Positions 33,204 to 41,844 of a stretch of 64,000 bases of DNA are shown in pieces. The stretch lies in assembly GCF_027922005.1 (NCBI RefSeq), contig NZ_BSEV01000002.1:372001-436000 (forward strand), in the 5' to 3' direction. Numbering within the stretch: position 1 is the first letter of the stretch; the number at the start of each line of letters is the position of its first letter. The notes below the pieces were generated by a model. The model did no database searches. It worked only from the letters and a program-made list of their open reading frames with translations, and was not told the DNA's origin. Made by a program: the position numbers and the translations under genes. Source of the DNA: Streptosporangium carneum. GTDB taxonomy: Bacteria; Actinomycetota; Actinomycetes; Streptosporangiales; Streptosporangiaceae.

Positions 33204-35288
33204 ATGTTCTCGGGGTCACGGTGGCGCACCGCGTTGACAGCGGTGGCCGCCTTCTCGTTGTCGGCGGGCCTGCTCGCCACCCCCGCGCAGGCGGCAGTCC
33301 CCACGGTCAGGGTGACGGGAGTGCAGTCGTCCCCCGTGAAGTACACCGGCCCCTGCCCTGCCTCGGTGACGTTCTCGGCCACGGTCTCCGTCAAGGGCGC
33401 CTCGACGGTGAGGTACCGCTGGGTGCGCGGTGACGGCAGCAGCGGGCCGGTGACCACCGTCCGGGCGGGCGCGAAGATCAAGCTCAGGGACCGGCAGACC
33501 TTCACCCGCTCGACCCGCGGCTGGCAGGCCGTGCAGGTGCTCAGCCCCGTGAAGCTGACGACCCGGCGGGCCGCCTTCTCCGTCTCCTGCGAGGGGCCGG
33601 AGGAGATCCACAGCCCGAAGCCCCCGTCGGGCGGGCAGCACCAGGCGCCGAAGGCGTCGGCGCGGGTGACCGGCGACAGCTACTCGGGTCCCTGCAGGGC
33701 TCCCGGCAGGACGCTGACCTTCTCGGGGACCGTCCAGGTCTCCCGGGTTCCCGCCGCGGTCTCCTACCGGTGGGCGGACAGTGACGGAGGCGTCGAGGCG
33801 CGGCAGGACCTGTGGTTCTCCGCCAAGGACTCCCCCCGGCGTACGGTCGGTTCGAGCCGCACGTTCCTGGCGAGCGCCTCGGGCAGCCGGTGGATCGAGA
33901 TCCTGGACCGGGACGGCAGGGTGCTGAGCACCTCGAACCGGGCTCCGTACTCGGTGACCTGCGCGGCGACGCCCGCGCCCGCGACCGCGTCGGTGACCGG
34001 CCTCAAGGTGACCCCCGCGACCTTCCAGGGTCCCTGCACCGCCCCGGTCGACTTCACCTTCACCGCGGACGTCGCCGCGTCCAGGCCGACCGTCGTCACC
34101 TACGTGTGGCTGCGCGGCGACGGCACGAGGACGCCCGGCAGGTGGGAGTTCAAGAACGCCGGAGACCTGACCAGGACCGTCTCCCACACCTGGAGGGTGA
34201 CCGACCCCGCCAAGCTGGCCGGCGGGTCCGCGTCGATCCGGATCACCTCGCCCGGCCGCTCGAAGGCGGGGCCCGTGGAGTTCACGATCAAGTGCCAGGG
34301 GCTGACCGCCACCGGCGACAAGGTGCTCTCCCCCACACCTCAGCCGTACACCGGCGTCTGCCCCGCGACCGTGAAGACCTCGGCGGCCGTCACCGTGACC
34401 GGCGGCCCCGCCACGGTCGAGTACTACTGGAAGTCCCCGGTCACCCCGGTGCAGCGGACGAGCGTCTCGGGAACGGCGACGCTCACCCGGGAGTGGTCGC
34501 AGACCTCGGACGCGACCGGCAGGAGCGGTCTGCTCGTACGCTTCCCCGACGGCCCCTGGATCGAGTCCGAGGGAGCCGACTGGTCGGTCACCTGCGAGGC
34601 CGCGGAACCCGAGGCCGTCACCGTCTCCAAGCCGGTCGTCACCACGTGGAGCGCGGGCGGGGGCGAGTGCACGACCAAGAACCCCTACCAGGTGAGCGCC
34701 GCGTCGATGGTCACCGCGCCCAAGGGGATGACCTTCCCCTTCGACCTCACCTACCGGTGGCGGTGGGCGGACGGCGGCTCCTGGCAGCAGGAGACCGTGA
34801 GGATCACCGGTTCCTCGGCTCAGCGGCTGCTCCACACCTGGTACACCTCCCGCAGCCAGGCCGGCAGGATCTTCGTGGACGTCCTCAGTCCCACGCAGGT
34901 GAGGTCCGAGGCCACCGAGTACTCCGTGACGTGCGACGGCAAGCCCCCGGTTCCGAACACCGGCGGCAGCGTGGTCTCGGTGACGGACCCCCGGATCACG
35001 CCGTCCTCCTACACCGGCGCGTGCCCGGTCGACCTGAAGGCCACCGCGACGATCACGGTCTCCGCCCCGACGGCGCAGCCCGTCGAGTACGCCTGGGTGT
35101 TCGACAACGGCACCTCGAGCCCCACCGAGAAGATCGACTTCCCGGCGGGCGGCCCCCTGACGAAGACCGCGGTGTGGGACTCGTGGCGGGCGATCAAGTC
35201 AAGCGGTCCGGTGACCGGCTACCTGGTGATCCTCTCGCCCAATCCCGCGGCCTCCGACACCGTCTCCTACAGCGTGAACTGCACCTGA
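33204..35288 (+). CDS. Secreted protein with six Ig-like repeats
   Basis: ATG 33204 gives a Sec signal peptide (MFSGSRWRTALTAVAAFSLS then AGLLATPAQAA, cleavage near residue 31). The mature ~660 residues are about six repeats of 105-115 residues, each built around Y-x-G-x-C near the start (YTGPCP, YSGPCR, FQGPCT, YTGVCP, GGECTT, YTGACP), a VxYRW/VxYxW strand in the middle and a closing YSVTC or similar, so each repeat has a likely disulfide. The shape is a beta-sandwich, adhesion or Ig-like. No enzyme motif, LPXTG or membrane anchor is visible. No named family is recognised; extracellular binding is inferred. Confidence 0.75.
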   Translation: MFSGSRWRTALTAVAAFSLSAGLLATPAQAAVPTVRVTGVQSSPVKYTGPCPASVTFSATVSVKGASTVRYRWVRGDGSSGPVTTVRAGAKIKLRDRQTFTRSTRGWQAVQVLSPVKLTTRRAAFSVSCEGPEEIHSPKPPSGGQHQAPKASARVTGDSYSGPCRAPGRTLTFSGTVQVSRVPAAVSYRWADSDGGVEARQDLWFSAKDSPRRTVGSSRTFLASASGSRWIEILDRDGRVLSTSNRAPYSVTCAATPAPATASVTGLKVTPATFQGPCTAPVDFTFTADVAASRPTVVTYVWLRGDGTRTPGRWEFKNAGDLTRTVSHTWRVTDPAKLAGGSASIRITSPGRSKAGPVEFTIKCQGLTATGDKVLSPTPQPYTGVCPATVKTSAAVTVTGGPATVEYYWKSPVTPVQRTSVSGTATLTREWSQTSDATGRSGLLVRFPDGPWIESEGADWSVTCEAAEPEAVTVSKPVVTTWSAGGGECTTKNPYQVSAASMVTAPKGMTFPFDLTYRWRWADGGSWQQETVRITGSSAQRLLHTWYTSRSQAGRIFVDVLSPTQVRSEATEYSVTCDGKPPVPNTGGSVVSVTDPRITPSSYTGACPVDLKATATITVSAPTAQPVEYAWVFDNGTSSPTEKIDFPAGGPLTKTAVWDSWRAIKSSGPVTGYLVILSPNPAASDTVSYSVNCT

Positions 35289-35314
35289 CCGGCGTGAACC
35301 GCGCCTGACGCGGA

Positions 35315-35353
35315 GCGGTCCGCGGCGTCCACGCGTGTGGCGTCGCGGACCGC
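35315..35353 (+). terminator. Hairpin after the secreted repeat protein
   Basis: GCGGTCCGCG (35315-35324) pairs with CGCGGACCGC (35344-35353), a perfect 10-bp stem starting 26 bases after the stop codon. The remaining DNA to 35531 has no gene; it should carry the PiT promoter. Confidence 0.6.
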
Positions 35354-35531
35354 CGGACAACGGCGGGCGCCGCGGCCCCCGGCACGGGACTCGAAGGGGT
35401 TCCGCACCGGGGAGCGGGCCGTCGGCCCCCGGTGATCGGAACACGGTGGCGGCGAGCCGTCCGAAGAGTGAATTCTCCAAATGGGAACTCACTCCGAGGG
35501 TTATTCACCACCGCACGGTCATAGAGCTGAC

Positions 35532-36674
35532 ATGGATGCCAACACCGTACTGCTGGGAGTCGTGGTGGCCACCGCGCTCGCCTTCGACTTCACCAACGGG
35601 TTCCATGACACCGCCAACGCCATGGCGACGTCCATCGCCACCGGGGCGTTACGTCCGAAGGCCGCGGTGGTCCTGTCGGCCGTGCTCAACTTCGCCGGAG
35701 CCTTCCTGTCCCTCGCCGTGGCGGCCACCATCGCCCAGGGCATCGTCGACGCCGGAGCCATCACCCTCACCGTGGTCTTCGCCGGGCTGGTGGGCGGCCT
35801 GGCGTGGAACCTCGTCACCTGGTACTTCGGCATCCCGTCGAGCTCGTCGCACGCGTTGATCGGCGGAGTCGTCGGGGCCACGCTGATCGCGGCGGGCCCC
35901 TCCGCCGTCAAGGGGGCGGGCCTGGTGTCGAAGGTGCTCATCCCCGCGGTCCTCGCGCCGCTCGCCGCCATGCTGGTCGCGGCCGTGGGAACGTACCTCG
36001 TCTATGTGACCACCAGGAACGTCCCCGACGGGATTCGCGGGCGGGGCTTCCGGTTCGGCCAGATCGGGTCGGCCTCGCTGGTCTCCCTCGCCCACGGCAC
36101 GAACGACGCCCAGAAGACCATGGGCGTCATCACGCTCGCGCTGATCGCCAACGGCACGCTCGGCAAGGACGCCGGACCGCCCCTGTGGGTGATCGTCGCC
36201 AGTGCGACCGCGATCGCGCTGGGCACCTACCTCGGCGGCTGGCGGGTCATCCGCACGCTCGGCAAGGGCCTGACCGAGATCGAGACGCCGCAGGGCTTCG
36301 CGGCCGAGGGCTCCTCGGCCGCGGTGATCTTCGCCTCGTCCCATTTCGGGTTCCCGCTGTCCACGACGCACGTGTGCGCGGGTTCGGTGATCGGTTCGGG
36401 ACTGGGCAGGCGTCTGGCGGAGGTGCGGTGGAACGTGGCGGGCCGGATGGCCGCCGCGTGGCTGCTGACGCTCCCCGCCGCGGCCCTGGTCGGCGCCGGG
36501 GCGTGGAAGGGCGTCGACCTCATCGGCGGCGCCTCGGGGGTGACGATCGTCTTCGCGCTGGCGCTGCTGGGCGCGGGCGGCCTCTATCTGGCCTCCCGCC
36601 GCACCTCGGTGAACGCCTCGAACGTCAACGACGACTGGACCGGGCGGCCCGCGACGGTGAAGGAACCGGTGTGA
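35532..36674 (+). CDS. PiT-family inorganic phosphate transporter
   Basis: This low-affinity phosphate:H+ symporter has 380 residues and about ten membrane helices. The duplicated PiT signatures are present: DFTNGFHDTANAMAT at the N-terminus with GIPSSSSHALIGG, and the second half with AHGTNDAQKTMGV and FGFPLSTTHVCAGSVIGSG. I start at ATG 35532 (MDANTVLLGVVV); the in-frame ATG at 35481 would add a polar tail and has no ribosome site either. It ends in a perfect terminator hairpin. No PhoU-like gene precedes it, unlike many actinobacterial pit operons. Confidence 0.93.
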   Translation: MDANTVLLGVVVATALAFDFTNGFHDTANAMATSIATGALRPKAAVVLSAVLNFAGAFLSLAVAATIAQGIVDAGAITLTVVFAGLVGGLAWNLVTWYFGIPSSSSHALIGGVVGATLIAAGPSAVKGAGLVSKVLIPAVLAPLAAMLVAAVGTYLVYVTTRNVPDGIRGRGFRFGQIGSASLVSLAHGTNDAQKTMGVITLALIANGTLGKDAGPPLWVIVASATAIALGTYLGGWRVIRTLGKGLTEIETPQGFAAEGSSAAVIFASSHFGFPLSTTHVCAGSVIGSGLGRRLAEVRWNVAGRMAAAWLLTLPAAALVGAGAWKGVDLIGGASGVTIVFALALLGAGGLYLASRRTSVNASNVNDDWTGRPATVKEPV

Positions 36675-36782
36675 ACGACCGCACCGGCCCGGACTCGCCG
36701 TGGAGGGTCGTGGTCGCGGCGTTCGCCGGGGGCGCCGGACCGGTGGCGGTCTTCTCCGTCGGCCTGGCCTGCCCGGCCTCCG

Positions 36783-36839
36783 CCCGCCCGGTGTCCTCGT
36801 GTCCCCGCCTCCGCCGCGGACGCGAGGACACCGGGCGGG
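36783..36839 (+). terminator. Perfect 17-bp terminator stem after the PiT gene
   Basis: CCCGCCCGGTGTCCTCG (36783-36799) and CGAGGACACCGGGCGGG (36823-36839) are exact reverse complements with a 23-base loop. It lies 109 bases after the stop and 13 before the next start. Confidence 0.8.
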
Positions 36840-36851
36840 TCGTGGGGAAGA

Positions 36852-37676
36852 ATGCGGTCCGTGGAAGGACGATGGATCGAGGTGGCCGACCGGGTGCTGG
36901 TACGGCGTCACACCGAGCTGGACCTGTCGGTCGGGCTGGTCGTCGGCGACGGCGGCTGCCTGGTGGTCGACACCCGGGGCGACGAGCGGCAGGGCGCGGA
37001 GCTCGCCGCCGAGGTGCGGCGGATCACGCGGGACCCGTGGACGGTGGTGATCACCCACTCGCACTTCGACCACAGCTTCGGCACACGGCCCTTCCTGGAC
37101 TGCCCCGTCTGGGCCCACGAGGGGTGCAGGACGGACCTCGTGGAGAACGGCGCGGCGGCCAGGGACGTCTGGGCGCGGTGGTACCGCGAGCGGGGAGAGG
37201 ACGGGATCGCCGACGACATCGCCGGGACGGAGATCGTGCTGCCGGACCGGCTCGTGACCGGCGGAGCCGAGCTCTCCGTCGGTGGAAGGGCCGTCGTCCT
37301 GGCCCACTTCGGCCCCGGGCACTCCGGCAACGACCTCGTGGTCCACGTGCCGGACGCCGAGGTGGTCTTCGCGGGCGACCTGGTCGAGAACGGCGCGCCG
37401 CCCGACTACGAGGACGCCTTTCCCCTCGGGTGGCCGGCCGCGCTCGACGGGCTGCTCGGCCTGCTCGGCCCCGCGGGCGGCACGGTCGTGCCCGGCCACG
37501 GAGACCCGGTCGACCGCGGGTTCGTCGTCGCCCAGCGCGCCGAGACGGCCGCGGTCGCCGAGCTCTGCCGCGAGGTGGCGGCGGGCCGGATGACCCCGGA
37601 GGAGGCCGTACGGCTGTCGCCGTACCCGGAGGAGACCACCAGGGTCGCACTGGGCCGACCCGTCGCGGTGGGGTAG
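36852..37676 (+). CDS. MBL-fold metallohydrolase
   Basis: The 274-residue protein has the metallo-beta-lactamase motif ITHSHFDHSFG near residues 66-75 (HxHxDH variant), the later metal ligands at LAHFGPGHSGND and VFAGDLVENGAPP, and a C-terminal PGHGDPVD. This fits the glyoxalase II/lactonase/quorum-quenching superfamily; the substrate is not predictable. The start at ATG 36852 follows GGGGAAG. It converges on the flavohemoglobin gene. Confidence 0.88.
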   Translation: MRSVEGRWIEVADRVLVRRHTELDLSVGLVVGDGGCLVVDTRGDERQGAELAAEVRRITRDPWTVVITHSHFDHSFGTRPFLDCPVWAHEGCRTDLVENGAAARDVWARWYRERGEDGIADDIAGTEIVLPDRLVTGGAELSVGGRAVVLAHFGPGHSGNDLVVHVPDAEVVFAGDLVENGAPPDYEDAFPLGWPAALDGLLGLLGPAGGTVVPGHGDPVDRGFVVAQRAETAAVAELCREVAAGRMTPEEAVRLSPYPEETTRVALGRPVAVG

Positions 37677-37702
37677 GGATCCCGGGCCGGGGGGTGGCGG
37701 AC

Positions 37703-37738
37703 GAACAGGGTGACGGACAGGGTGACGGACAGGGTCAG
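37703..37738. repeat. Short 12-bp tandem repeat at a convergent junction
   Basis: Three 12-base units (GAACAGGGTGAC, GGACAGGGTGAC, GGACAGGGTCAG) lie between the MBL stop and the flavohemoglobin stop, running just into the latter. Too short to assign a role. Confidence 0.7.
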
Positions 37739-38865
37739 GAGGGGACGAAGCTGGAGGTGTCGGGGCTGAACTCCGTGTGCACGCGGTCGTTCCGCACTCC
37801 CATGGCGACCAGGCGGATGACCGTGTCGCGCACCATCCCTGACGATCCGCACACGAAGACGTCGCCGTCGGGGACGATCCGGTGGTGTTCCAGGGCGTCG
37901 ACGGCGGTGTGCGCGGGCCACTGGCCCGGCTCGTCGGAGACGGCCTGGATGACCCTCAGGCGTTTGTGCTGCGACCGCAGGCGGCGCAGGTCGGCCAGGT
38001 CGTAGGCGTCGGCACTGTGCCTGACGCCGTGGAAGAGGTCGATGGAGGGACGGTCGGGCATCCACGCCGACTCCTCGACGAGCGCCTTGAGCGGGGCCAG
38101 GCCCGTGCCTCCCGCCAGGAACACCAGGTGCGAGGTGCGTGCCCGGTCGAGCACGAGCGACCCCCTCGGCGGTCCGAGCAGGACGGTGTCGCCAGGACGC
38201 GTGCGCTTCGTCAGGGCCGTGCTGACCCATCCGCCGGGCACGGTCCGAACGTGGAAGGAGAGCCGGTTGTCGTGCCGGGGCGCGTTCGCGATCGAGTAGG
38301 GGCGCCACACCTTCGGCCAGAGCGGGCTCTGCAGGGTGGCGTACTGCCCCGCCCTGAAGGGGTAGGCCTGGTCGGGTTCGACGCTGATCACGGCGATGTC
38401 GGGGGTGCGCATCTCGTGTGAGACCACGGTCGCGGTCCAGGCGGGGGGCGCGTGCGCGGCGTCCTCCTCCGCGGCCTGGATCATCACCTCGGCGATGTAG
38501 CGGTAGGCGGTCATCCACGCCTCGTCGTAGACGGGCAGCCAGGCGCCCCCCGCGTTCGCCCGCATCGCGGCGACCAGGCAGTGCCCGACGGCGGGGTAGT
38601 GCTCGGGGCGGACGCCGTACTTGCGGTGGTCGCGCGCGAGCTGGCCCAGGTAGTCGCCCAGGGAGGCGCCGTTCTCCAGGTTGAGCACCACCTGGGTGAG
38701 CGCCCTGAGCAGGCGGTCGCGCTGCAGGTCCATCGCCGCGGGGAACAGCTCGCGGATGTGCGGGTACTCGGAGAAGAGCTTGCCGTAGAAGTGCATGGTG
38801 ACCTTCTCGGCCACCGGCGCGACGAGCAGCCAGCTGTGGCGGATGAGCCCGATGTCGATCGTCAT
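37735..38865 (-). CDS. Flavohemoglobin-like globin-FAD/NAD reductase
   Basis: This 376-residue protein joins a globin (about 1-135; FxxxFxxxP-type LFSEYPHIRELFP, proximal His in ARDHRKYGVRPEHYP) to a ferredoxin-reductase module with FAD motif WRPYSIANAP, NAD motif LAGGTGLAPLKAL and the end VFVCGSSGMVRDT. Flavohemoglobins oxidise NO to nitrate with NAD(P)H and oxygen. ATG 38865 (MTIDIGLIRHSW) is four bases after the upstream stop and is preceded by GGGTGA. The pairing with a PNPOx-like flavin gene suggests a redox or NO-stress operon. I saw no obvious NsrR site upstream. Confidence 0.9.
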   Translation of the reverse strand: MTIDIGLIRHSWLLVAPVAEKVTMHFYGKLFSEYPHIRELFPAAMDLQRDRLLRALTQVVLNLENGASLGDYLGQLARDHRKYGVRPEHYPAVGHCLVAAMRANAGGAWLPVYDEAWMTAYRYIAEVMIQAAEEDAAHAPPAWTATVVSHEMRTPDIAVISVEPDQAYPFRAGQYATLQSPLWPKVWRPYSIANAPRHDNRLSFHVRTVPGGWVSTALTKRTRPGDTVLLGPPRGSLVLDRARTSHLVFLAGGTGLAPLKALVEESAWMPDRPSIDLFHGVRHSADAYDLADLRRLRSQHKRLRVIQAVSDEPGQWPAHTAVDALEHHRIVPDGDVFVCGSSGMVRDTVIRLVAMGVRNDRVHTEFSPDTSSFVPS

Positions 38866-38869
38866 ATCG

Positions 38870-39583
38870 TCACCCGGCCGTTTTCCCCGCCTTTTCCCGC
38901 GCACGTTCGACGGGCCTCGCCTTCACCTGTCCGACTCCGAAGTAGTCGTCTCCCGCGGGCCTGCGTCCCTCGGGGGCACGCTGCCTGCGGTCCTGCCTGA
39001 CCAGCAGCGGGATGTGCTTCGAGCAGTGGATGTAGGCCTCCTCGACCTCCACCTTGACCCACCGCTCGGCTCTGCGGCCCGGCGCCGTCATGTCCTCGTC
39101 GGCCAGCCCGTGGCGGCGGGCCGCGTCGTAGGCGGTCGTGATGGTGGCGGCGCCGTTGACGTGCAGTCCGACCAGGTCGTCGAAGAAGTCGACGAACAGC
39201 AGGCTGAGGTGCGGGTTCTCCAGGATGTTCCCGAGGCTGGCGAGCACGCCGTTGCCCCGGAACTCCGGGTACATCAGCGTGCGCCCGTCCAGCACCCTGA
39301 CGAATCCCGGCGGTCCCGCGCGGAACGTCGTGTCGCAATTGCCCGAGGCGTCCGAGGTGCCCACGAAGACCATCTCCTGCCGGGCCACGAACTCCCGCAT
39401 GTGCGGGGTCAGGTGGTCGACGACCTGACGCTCGTAGAACCGCTCCGCCCTGTCACGGGTGGCGAACAGGCGTTGGAGCACGTGTTCCCCCCTCGACCCC
39501 GGCAGAGCGTCTCCCTCGCCCAGACCCTCATGCGGCGTGTGCTGGTCCATCAACTCGACATCGCTCCTGTTCGTCGCGGGCAC
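38870..39583 (-). CDS. Pyridoxamine 5'-phosphate oxidase-family protein
   Basis: The 237-residue protein contains the FMN-binding split-barrel pattern of PNPOx-like enzymes: EMVFVGTSDASGNCDTTFRA, GFVRVLDGRTLMYPEFRGNG, LGNILENPHLSLLFVDFF and VKVEVEEAYIHCSKHIP. It is of the MSMEG-type FMN/F420 group rather than true PdxH. GTG 39583 is the longest start; ATG 39550 (MDQHTPHEGLGEG) and TTG 39553 after AGGAG are reasonable alternatives, since the first residues look unconserved. It is co-transcribed with the flavohemoglobin gene and upstream of it. The substrate is unknown. Confidence 0.85.
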   Translation of the reverse strand: MPATNRSDVELMDQHTPHEGLGEGDALPGSRGEHVLQRLFATRDRAERFYERQVVDHLTPHMREFVARQEMVFVGTSDASGNCDTTFRAGPPGFVRVLDGRTLMYPEFRGNGVLASLGNILENPHLSLLFVDFFDDLVGLHVNGAATITTAYDAARRHGLADEDMTAPGRRAERWVKVEVEEAYIHCSKHIPLLVRQDRRQRAPEGRRPAGDDYFGVGQVKARPVERAREKAGKTAG

Positions 39584-40154
39584 TGAGGCCTGTGACGTGG
39601 GCGAACGCCGGTCCTGCCTCCGGCGGTGACCTGCGATGAAACATCACGTCGTCCCCTACGCCCACATAAGCGAAGGAGCCTAGAGCATAAATCCTGCATG
39701 TCTGGAATGTTTACGAAACTTTCCTTCATCAGTCACACAGGTCGCTCAAGCCTCGCCCGCCCCAGGTACCCCGACCCGATGGCGGCAAACACAATCAATC
39801 AGATTTTTCCTCCGATGAAGCGACTTTCTGCTTTCACTGCGGCGTCATCGCAGGTCAGCGACGCTGATTTCCTCACGAAAGCCGAGCCCCGCCGCGTCGC
39901 CCCGCCCCCGTCCCGCCTCCGCCCCGGCACGCGACAGGCGAGGGACGGCGGGGCGACCGTCTCCGACGAGCCCGCGGCGGAGCCGGGCCTGTCGGCCGCG
40001 ACCGCGCCGGCCCGAGCTCCGGAACGCGTCCGGCCGTGCTCGGCCGCGAGGGCTGCGAGGGCTGTGGGCGACTGTGGGCGGCTCACGCCGTGGGCGCGAA
40101 ATGCCTCCGCGACGGATTACCAAAAATCCCCACCAGAATGTCATGAATGACTTC
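39584..40154. other. Long intergenic region upstream of the PNPOx and leader genes
   Basis: Six hundred bases hold no supported gene. The part 39630-39840 is AT-rich and must carry the minus-strand promoter for the PNPOx-flavohemoglobin operon; an inverted repeat GATG-AAA-CATC at 39635-39645 is a possible operator. The part 39890-40090 is GC-rich and featureless to me. Confidence 0.5.
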
Positions 40155-40183
40155 TCGACCATCGGTGACGCTTCGGTTACTCT
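40155..40183 (+). promoter_or_regulatory. Probable leaderless promoter for the leader peptide
   Basis: TCGACC (40155-40160), 17 bases and TACTCT (40178-40183) end seven bases before ATG 40191, with no ribosome site. The boxes and spacing match those at 30020-30048. Confidence 0.5.
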
Positions 40184-40190
40184 TGTCGAC

Positions 40191-40274
40191 ATGACGAAGC
40201 GACAGGCTCTCACGCGGCGACGCCACGTCGATCTCGCGCGCGTCTCCAGCGCCATCTGTCGCCGCGAGGCCTGA
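40191..40274 (+). CDS. Cys-containing leader peptide of a sulfur operon
   Basis: The 27-residue peptide MTKRQALTRRRHVDLARVSS then AICRREA carries the actinobacterial pattern RRHVDL-x-RVSSAIC found in short leader peptides upstream of sulfur-assimilation genes. The single late Cys could let the ribosome sense cysteinyl-tRNA. The next genes, sfnG and an sfnB-like gene, scavenge sulfur, which fits. It starts at ATG 40191 as a likely leaderless message; an in-frame ATG at 40143 is outside the expected pattern. Confidence 0.75.
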   Translation: MTKRQALTRRRHVDLARVSSAICRREA

Positions 40275-40556
40275 CAATTCCTCTTCATCTCCTTTGCCAG
40301 GCTTCCACTGATTCCTCCGGTGAAGGAGCAGGCCTCGTCGGCCGTCCGGGACACCGCTCACCAGCCGTTCCCGCGGAGTCAGCCGTCGCACGGTGCCGCC
40401 GTTCCGACAGGGAACGCTCCGCGCGTTGAATCAGCTCTGAGGTTTTCCCGCTTTCAACGTCTCGTGTCCGATTTCTCCTTCTTGCGGAACTATCGGATAT
40501 TTCCGTAATGACCGGCTCTATTCCTCATGCCCTCCGCAACGTGCCGGGAGTTTCCC
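40275..40556 (+). promoter_or_regulatory. Leader region between the leader peptide and sfnG
   Basis: The 282 bases should mediate control by the leader peptide. I see only small hairpins, such as GTTCC/GGAAC at 40401-40415, and no clear terminator with a T-run. The AT-rich end (40440-40510) could instead hold a second promoter. Confidence 0.4.
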
Positions 40557-41690
40557 ATGTCCGTCCCTTCCTCCTCAGAGCCCGTACGTTTCGCCTACTG
40601 GGTGCCGAACGTCAGCGGCGGCCTGGTCACCAGCACGATCGAGCAGCGCACGGACTGGGGCTACGACTACAACCTCGAGCTGGCCGTCCTCGCCGAGGAC
40701 AACGGCTTCGACTACGCGCTGACCCAGGTCCGCTACATGGCCGGCTACGGCGCCGAGTACCAGCACGAGTCGACCAGTTTCAGCCTGGCCCTGCTGCTGG
40801 CCACCCGGCGGTTGAAGGTCATCGCCGCGGTCCACCCCGGGCTGTGGCACCCCGGGGTGCTGGCGAAACTCGGCGCGACCGCCGACCACCTGTCCGGCGG
40901 GCGGTTCGCGGTCAACGTCGTCAGCGGCTGGTTCAAGGGGGAGTTCACCGCCCTCGGCGAGCCGTGGCTGGAGCACGACGAACGCTATCGGCGCTCGGAG
41001 GAGTTCATCCGCGCCCTGCGCGCCATCTGGACGGAGGACCACGCCGAACTGGCCGGAGACTTCTACCGGATACGCGACTTCTCCCTCAAGCCGAAACCGC
41101 TGAGCTCGGCGGACCGCCCGCACCCGGAGATCTTCCAGGGCGGCAACTCGACGGCCGCCCGTGCGATGGCGGGCCGGGTCTCCGACTGGTACTTCAGCAA
41201 CGGCAAGGACTTCGACGGCGTCGTCGAGCAACTCGGCGACGTCCGCGCCGCCGCGGAGAGCGCGGGCCGCCCCGCGCCCCGCTTCGGCCTCAACGGCTTC
41301 CTCATCGCCCGCGACACCGAGGCGGAGGCCCGCGAGACCCTCAGGGAGATCGTCGCCAAGGCCGACACCGACGCCGTGCGCGGCTTCGGCGACGCCGTAC
41401 GGCAGGCGGGCCGGTCGACCTCGGACGGCAAGGGGATGTGGCAGGACTCCACCTTCGAGGACCTGGTCCAGTACAACGACGGTTTCCGCACCGGGCTGAT
41501 CGGGACTCCGGAGCAGATCGCCGAGCGGATCGTCGCCTACCGGCGGCTCGGCGTCGACCTCCTCCTGCTGGGCTTCCTGCACTACCTGGAGGAGGTCGAG
41601 TACTTCGGCAGGCGCGTGCTTCCGCTCGTCCGCGAGCTGGAGTCCCAGTTGCCCGCGGACGAGGCCGAGCCTGTCCCCACCGCCTCCTGA
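40557..41690 (+). CDS. sfnG: Dimethyl sulfone monooxygenase SfnG
   Basis: SfnG is an FMNH2-dependent luciferase-like monooxygenase that cleaves dimethyl sulfone to methanesulfinate, feeding sulfur assimilation. The 377 residues show the family start RFAYWVPNVSGGLVTSTIEQ, then RTDWGYDYNLELA, FDYALTQVRYMAGYGAEYQH, GRFAVNVVSGWFKGEF, GEPWLEHDERYRRSEEFIRA and IFQGGNSTAARAMAGRVSDW. ATG 40557 has GGGAG eight bases upstream; ATG 40527 would add ten residues with no site. Together with the leader peptide and the following gene this is a sulfur-starvation unit; the flavin reductase must be elsewhere. Confidence 0.92.
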   Translation: MSVPSSSEPVRFAYWVPNVSGGLVTSTIEQRTDWGYDYNLELAVLAEDNGFDYALTQVRYMAGYGAEYQHESTSFSLALLLATRRLKVIAAVHPGLWHPGVLAKLGATADHLSGGRFAVNVVSGWFKGEFTALGEPWLEHDERYRRSEEFIRALRAIWTEDHAELAGDFYRIRDFSLKPKPLSSADRPHPEIFQGGNSTAARAMAGRVSDWYFSNGKDFDGVVEQLGDVRAAAESAGRPAPRFGLNGFLIARDTEAEARETLREIVAKADTDAVRGFGDAVRQAGRSTSDGKGMWQDSTFEDLVQYNDGFRTGLIGTPEQIAERIVAYRRLGVDLLLLGFLHYLEEVEYFGRRVLPLVRELESQLPADEAEPVPTAS

Positions 41691-41694
41691 CCAG

Positions 41695-41741
41695 GCGACC
41701 GCCCCGCTCCCCTCCTCACCGCGACCGCCCCGCTCCCCTCC
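41695..41741. repeat. Direct repeat after sfnG
   Basis: The 21-base sequence starting GCGACCGCCCCGCTCCCC occurs at 41695-41715 and 41721-41741, period 26. Downstream GAACGATC recurs three times before 41825. It lies in the 154-base gap between two co-directional genes. Confidence 0.65.
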
Positions 41742-41844
41742 CCCTGCAGCGGACGATCCCTGTCACGAACGATCGCCGCCCCGAACCCCCCCTCCGACCC
41801 CCGGCCCGAACGATCCGACCGTCAGCCCGAACGAAAGGTTCACC

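Noticed and set aside
35471-35509. Possible Pho boxes before the PiT transporter (AATTCTCC, ACTCACT, ATTCACC)
   Set aside because: The spacing is 16 bases rather than the 11 of PhoP direct-repeat units, and the match to GTTCACC is weak.
36671-36851. GTG-initiated frame overlapping the PiT stop, as if a small downstream gene
   Set aside because: It runs through the perfect terminator hairpin and on into the MBL gene with no stop or family signature.
39630-39700. NsrR or FNR site upstream of the PNPOx-flavohemoglobin operon
   Set aside because: Only a short GATG-AAA-CATC palindrome is present; no convincing match to known NO-responsive boxes.
39584-40154. Open frames in the long intergenic region upstream of the leader peptide
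   Set aside because: They overlap on both strands, lack ribosome sites and have compositions typical of non-coding GC-rich DNA.
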